Below, in pieces: positions 62,330 through 64,000 of a DNA stretch of 64,000 nucleotides. The position numbers were made by a program, and so were the translations under genes. This DNA comes from Turnera subulata (Eukaryota > Streptophyta > Magnoliopsida > Malpighiales > Passifloraceae). The DNA is taken from NCBI GenBank assembly GCA_028386065.3, contig JAKUCV010002357.1, positions 43,424-107,423 of the forward strand. The letters are read 5' to 3'. Numbering within the stretch: the stretch's first letter is position 1; each line of letters opens with the position of its first letter. The notes under the pieces are model-generated. The model saw only the letters and a list, made by a program, of their open reading frames with translations. It was not told where the DNA came from and did not search any database.

Positions 62330-63756
62330 AACAGACCGGGTAACTTTTACATTTTTACCGGTATCGTAAAATTTATTTTTACAGTTAATTACCATTAAAA
62401 TTAATCTTGAATAATTAATTAATGGTAATTTACGCTTCGGATTCCAAAACCGAGCCCTGTCCCACGCTCGGGATTTTTCTGCGGATTTTACGGACCAAGT
62501 TAGAATTTTTCGGGTCCAGGAACCTCCGGAAAAGTCAGGATTAACCCCGAGTTATCAGGCCATAAATTAAGTCAAGGGGGTATTATTAATATTTTCTGGA
62601 CCGGACGGGACACGACTGCATAAAGCAGCCGCCTTGCTCCTGTGTGCACGTGAAGACCTGTCTTCACTGTGATGCCCGTGAAAGCTGCCTTTTTCTCCTT
62701 CTCCTGCATACCACCATCTTTTCCTTACCATTTTCTTTCCTCTGCCCAGCTCTTCCTCTTCATTTGCAACCTTGAAACCTGTTAAAGAAAAATAAAAAAA
62801 AAAAGAAAAAAAGAAAGAAACATAACACAACCATTGCCACGTCATCGTCACCACCTTCTTTCTCTCCCTCTTTCTTTTCTTTTCCGTTTTCTTCCTTCCC
62901 GAGCCACCACACCGGCCGACCCCAACTGCCACCACCAGCCACTTCTCTTTCTCCTCTCCACTCGTACGCTGACGCTGCTAGACCGCCATCGCCGCCCCTG
63001 CTCTGCTGCGAGCCGTCGCCGACGCCTTGGAGTAAGACGACCCGAACGGAGCCGCTCGTCCCTCGCTCCTCCTCCTCGCGACGCTGCTCTCAGCCGCCCG
63101 CAGCCACCCGAGTTCGGCTGCAGCAAAAGCGAGCTCGCCGATCTCTGCCTGCTGCGTCGCCGTCTCCGATTCGCCTCGCCGCGCCGCCATCACCTACAGC
63201 CGAGGTGAGCAGCCGTTGTGGTGTCGACCCGGATGTGTGACATGGGTCGCGGGTCTGACCCGAGTAGGTTTGGGTCGCGGGTCGTGTATACGGGTTTGGG
63301 TGTGGGCTGAATGGTTTGGGTTTGAATCAGTTGGGCTTTGGGCTTGGGTGTAGCTGGGCCAGCTGCATAGGCCTGCACCTGGACTCCTCTTGGGGTTGGG
63401 CTGGGTCTATGCAGTGACCTGGGCTACACTATTCGGCCCAGTCCAGAATCTAAAAAAAAAATAAGAAAGATAAAAATTAAATCTGGAAAAGAATTATTAG
63501 TCTGGAAAAATAAAATATAACTTGTGAAAACAATATTTTGGAAAATAGCTTTGGGAAATATATGTATATGGTAAAATAGTTGTTAAGAGGGAAAATAATT
63601 TTGGAAATATGTATAGTGTATTATAATAGCTATTTTGAGGAAAATAATTTTGGGAAGGGTATTATCAAGGTAATAAAATACCGGAATAATATCCGGGTAC
63701 AGGAATAAGTATAAGTAAGGTATTTTGACACTTGGAAATAAATGGTGAATTATGAC
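62330..63756 (+). mobile_element. Diverged gypsy LTR start, inserted in the preceding LTR
   Basis: Begins TGTAACAGACCGGGTAAC right after TATAC, a potential 5-bp target site. Parts parallel the other LTRs (TTAATCTTGAATAATTAATT, TTTTTCGGGTCC, a GGGCTTGGG-rich block near 63310-63400), but with clear divergence, so it is a related subfamily. Its right end is not seen in the window. Confidence 0.65.
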
Positions 63757-64000
63757 TGTGGAAGCCCGTACCCCAATTAAATAAAAATAAAATAATTAAA
63801 TGAAAAAGAGTTACCAAAATACTCTTGAAACCCGGGGTACAAAAACCGATGCTTCGGCATACAAACATTTTCCATGAAAATGTATTAACAACGAGATGTC
63901 ATAAAAATAAATGAGATCAACCGGCTTAACAAGTAGTAAGCCATCACGGCATCATGCCGACATAATATCACAAAATCAACTCCGGCTAACTGCCGATATA
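63757..64000 (-). mobile_element. Possible further LTR edge running off the window
   Basis: TGTGGAAGCCCGTACCCC resembles, at a distance, the TGAAACGCCCCGACCCG terminus and could be the inner end of another minus-oriented LTR. The following sequence has GGCTTAACAAGTAGTAAGCC and GGCATCATGCCG short palindromes. The other end is beyond 64000, so this is tentative. Confidence 0.35.

Overview
The window is nuclear DNA of a flowering plant, probably a eudicot. Its genes have many short exons with GT-AG (and two GC-AG) introns, its families are plant-specific (PERK kinase, SRO, DUF1645, plant AMSH), and about 40% of it is retrotransposon sequence. No rRNA, tRNA or CRISPR locus was found.

Gene-bearing left part (1-26300). 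A beta-carbonic anhydrase lies on the minus strand (323-8350; its 3' end is beyond the left edge) and has two candidate starts: a distal exon resembling the long betaCA4-type leader, and an internal start in exon 2 with its own TATA box. A Cassandra-type TRIM with 5S-rRNA-like LTRs follows (9988-10804). Next come an AMSH2-like JAMM deubiquitinase on the plus strand (12448-15997), a DUF1645 protein on the minus strand (18875-19870) and an SRO protein (inactive-PARP plus RST) on the minus strand (23777-25225).

First repeat block (26300-46900). A candidate solo LTR is followed by an 8.2-kb Ty3/gypsy-like element (27130-35299, minus strand). Its roughly 3-kb LTRs enclose only 2.2 kb. No gag-pol is visible there, but two unrelated reading frames lie in antisense, one ending in a partial endonuclease/exonuclease/phosphatase (EEP) domain. 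Then come a SINE with a 10-bp target duplication (37481-37717) and a decayed Ty1/copia element (39175-46888, target duplication GTTTT). Inside the latter sits a younger copia element (40673-43547, minus strand, target duplication AATAT) that keeps a gag ORF and an LTR with 15 exact copies of a 10-bp palindrome.

Right part (46900-64000). A complete PERK receptor kinase (49435-53057, plus) converges on a complete bHLH90-like transcription factor (53846-56565, minus). From 57866 to the right edge, LTRs of the same broad gypsy group are nested in each other in both orientations. One is a solo LTR (58759-61613) with a perfect TCGAC target duplication.

The unrelated genes do not form a pathway. 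Their order is informative, however: carbonic anhydrase, DUF1645, SRO and PERK, and separately AMSH2, bHLH90 and PERK, are neighbours in Arabidopsis chromosome-1 segments (from memory). The window therefore looks like an unfractionated version of one ancestral block, inflated by retrotransposons.
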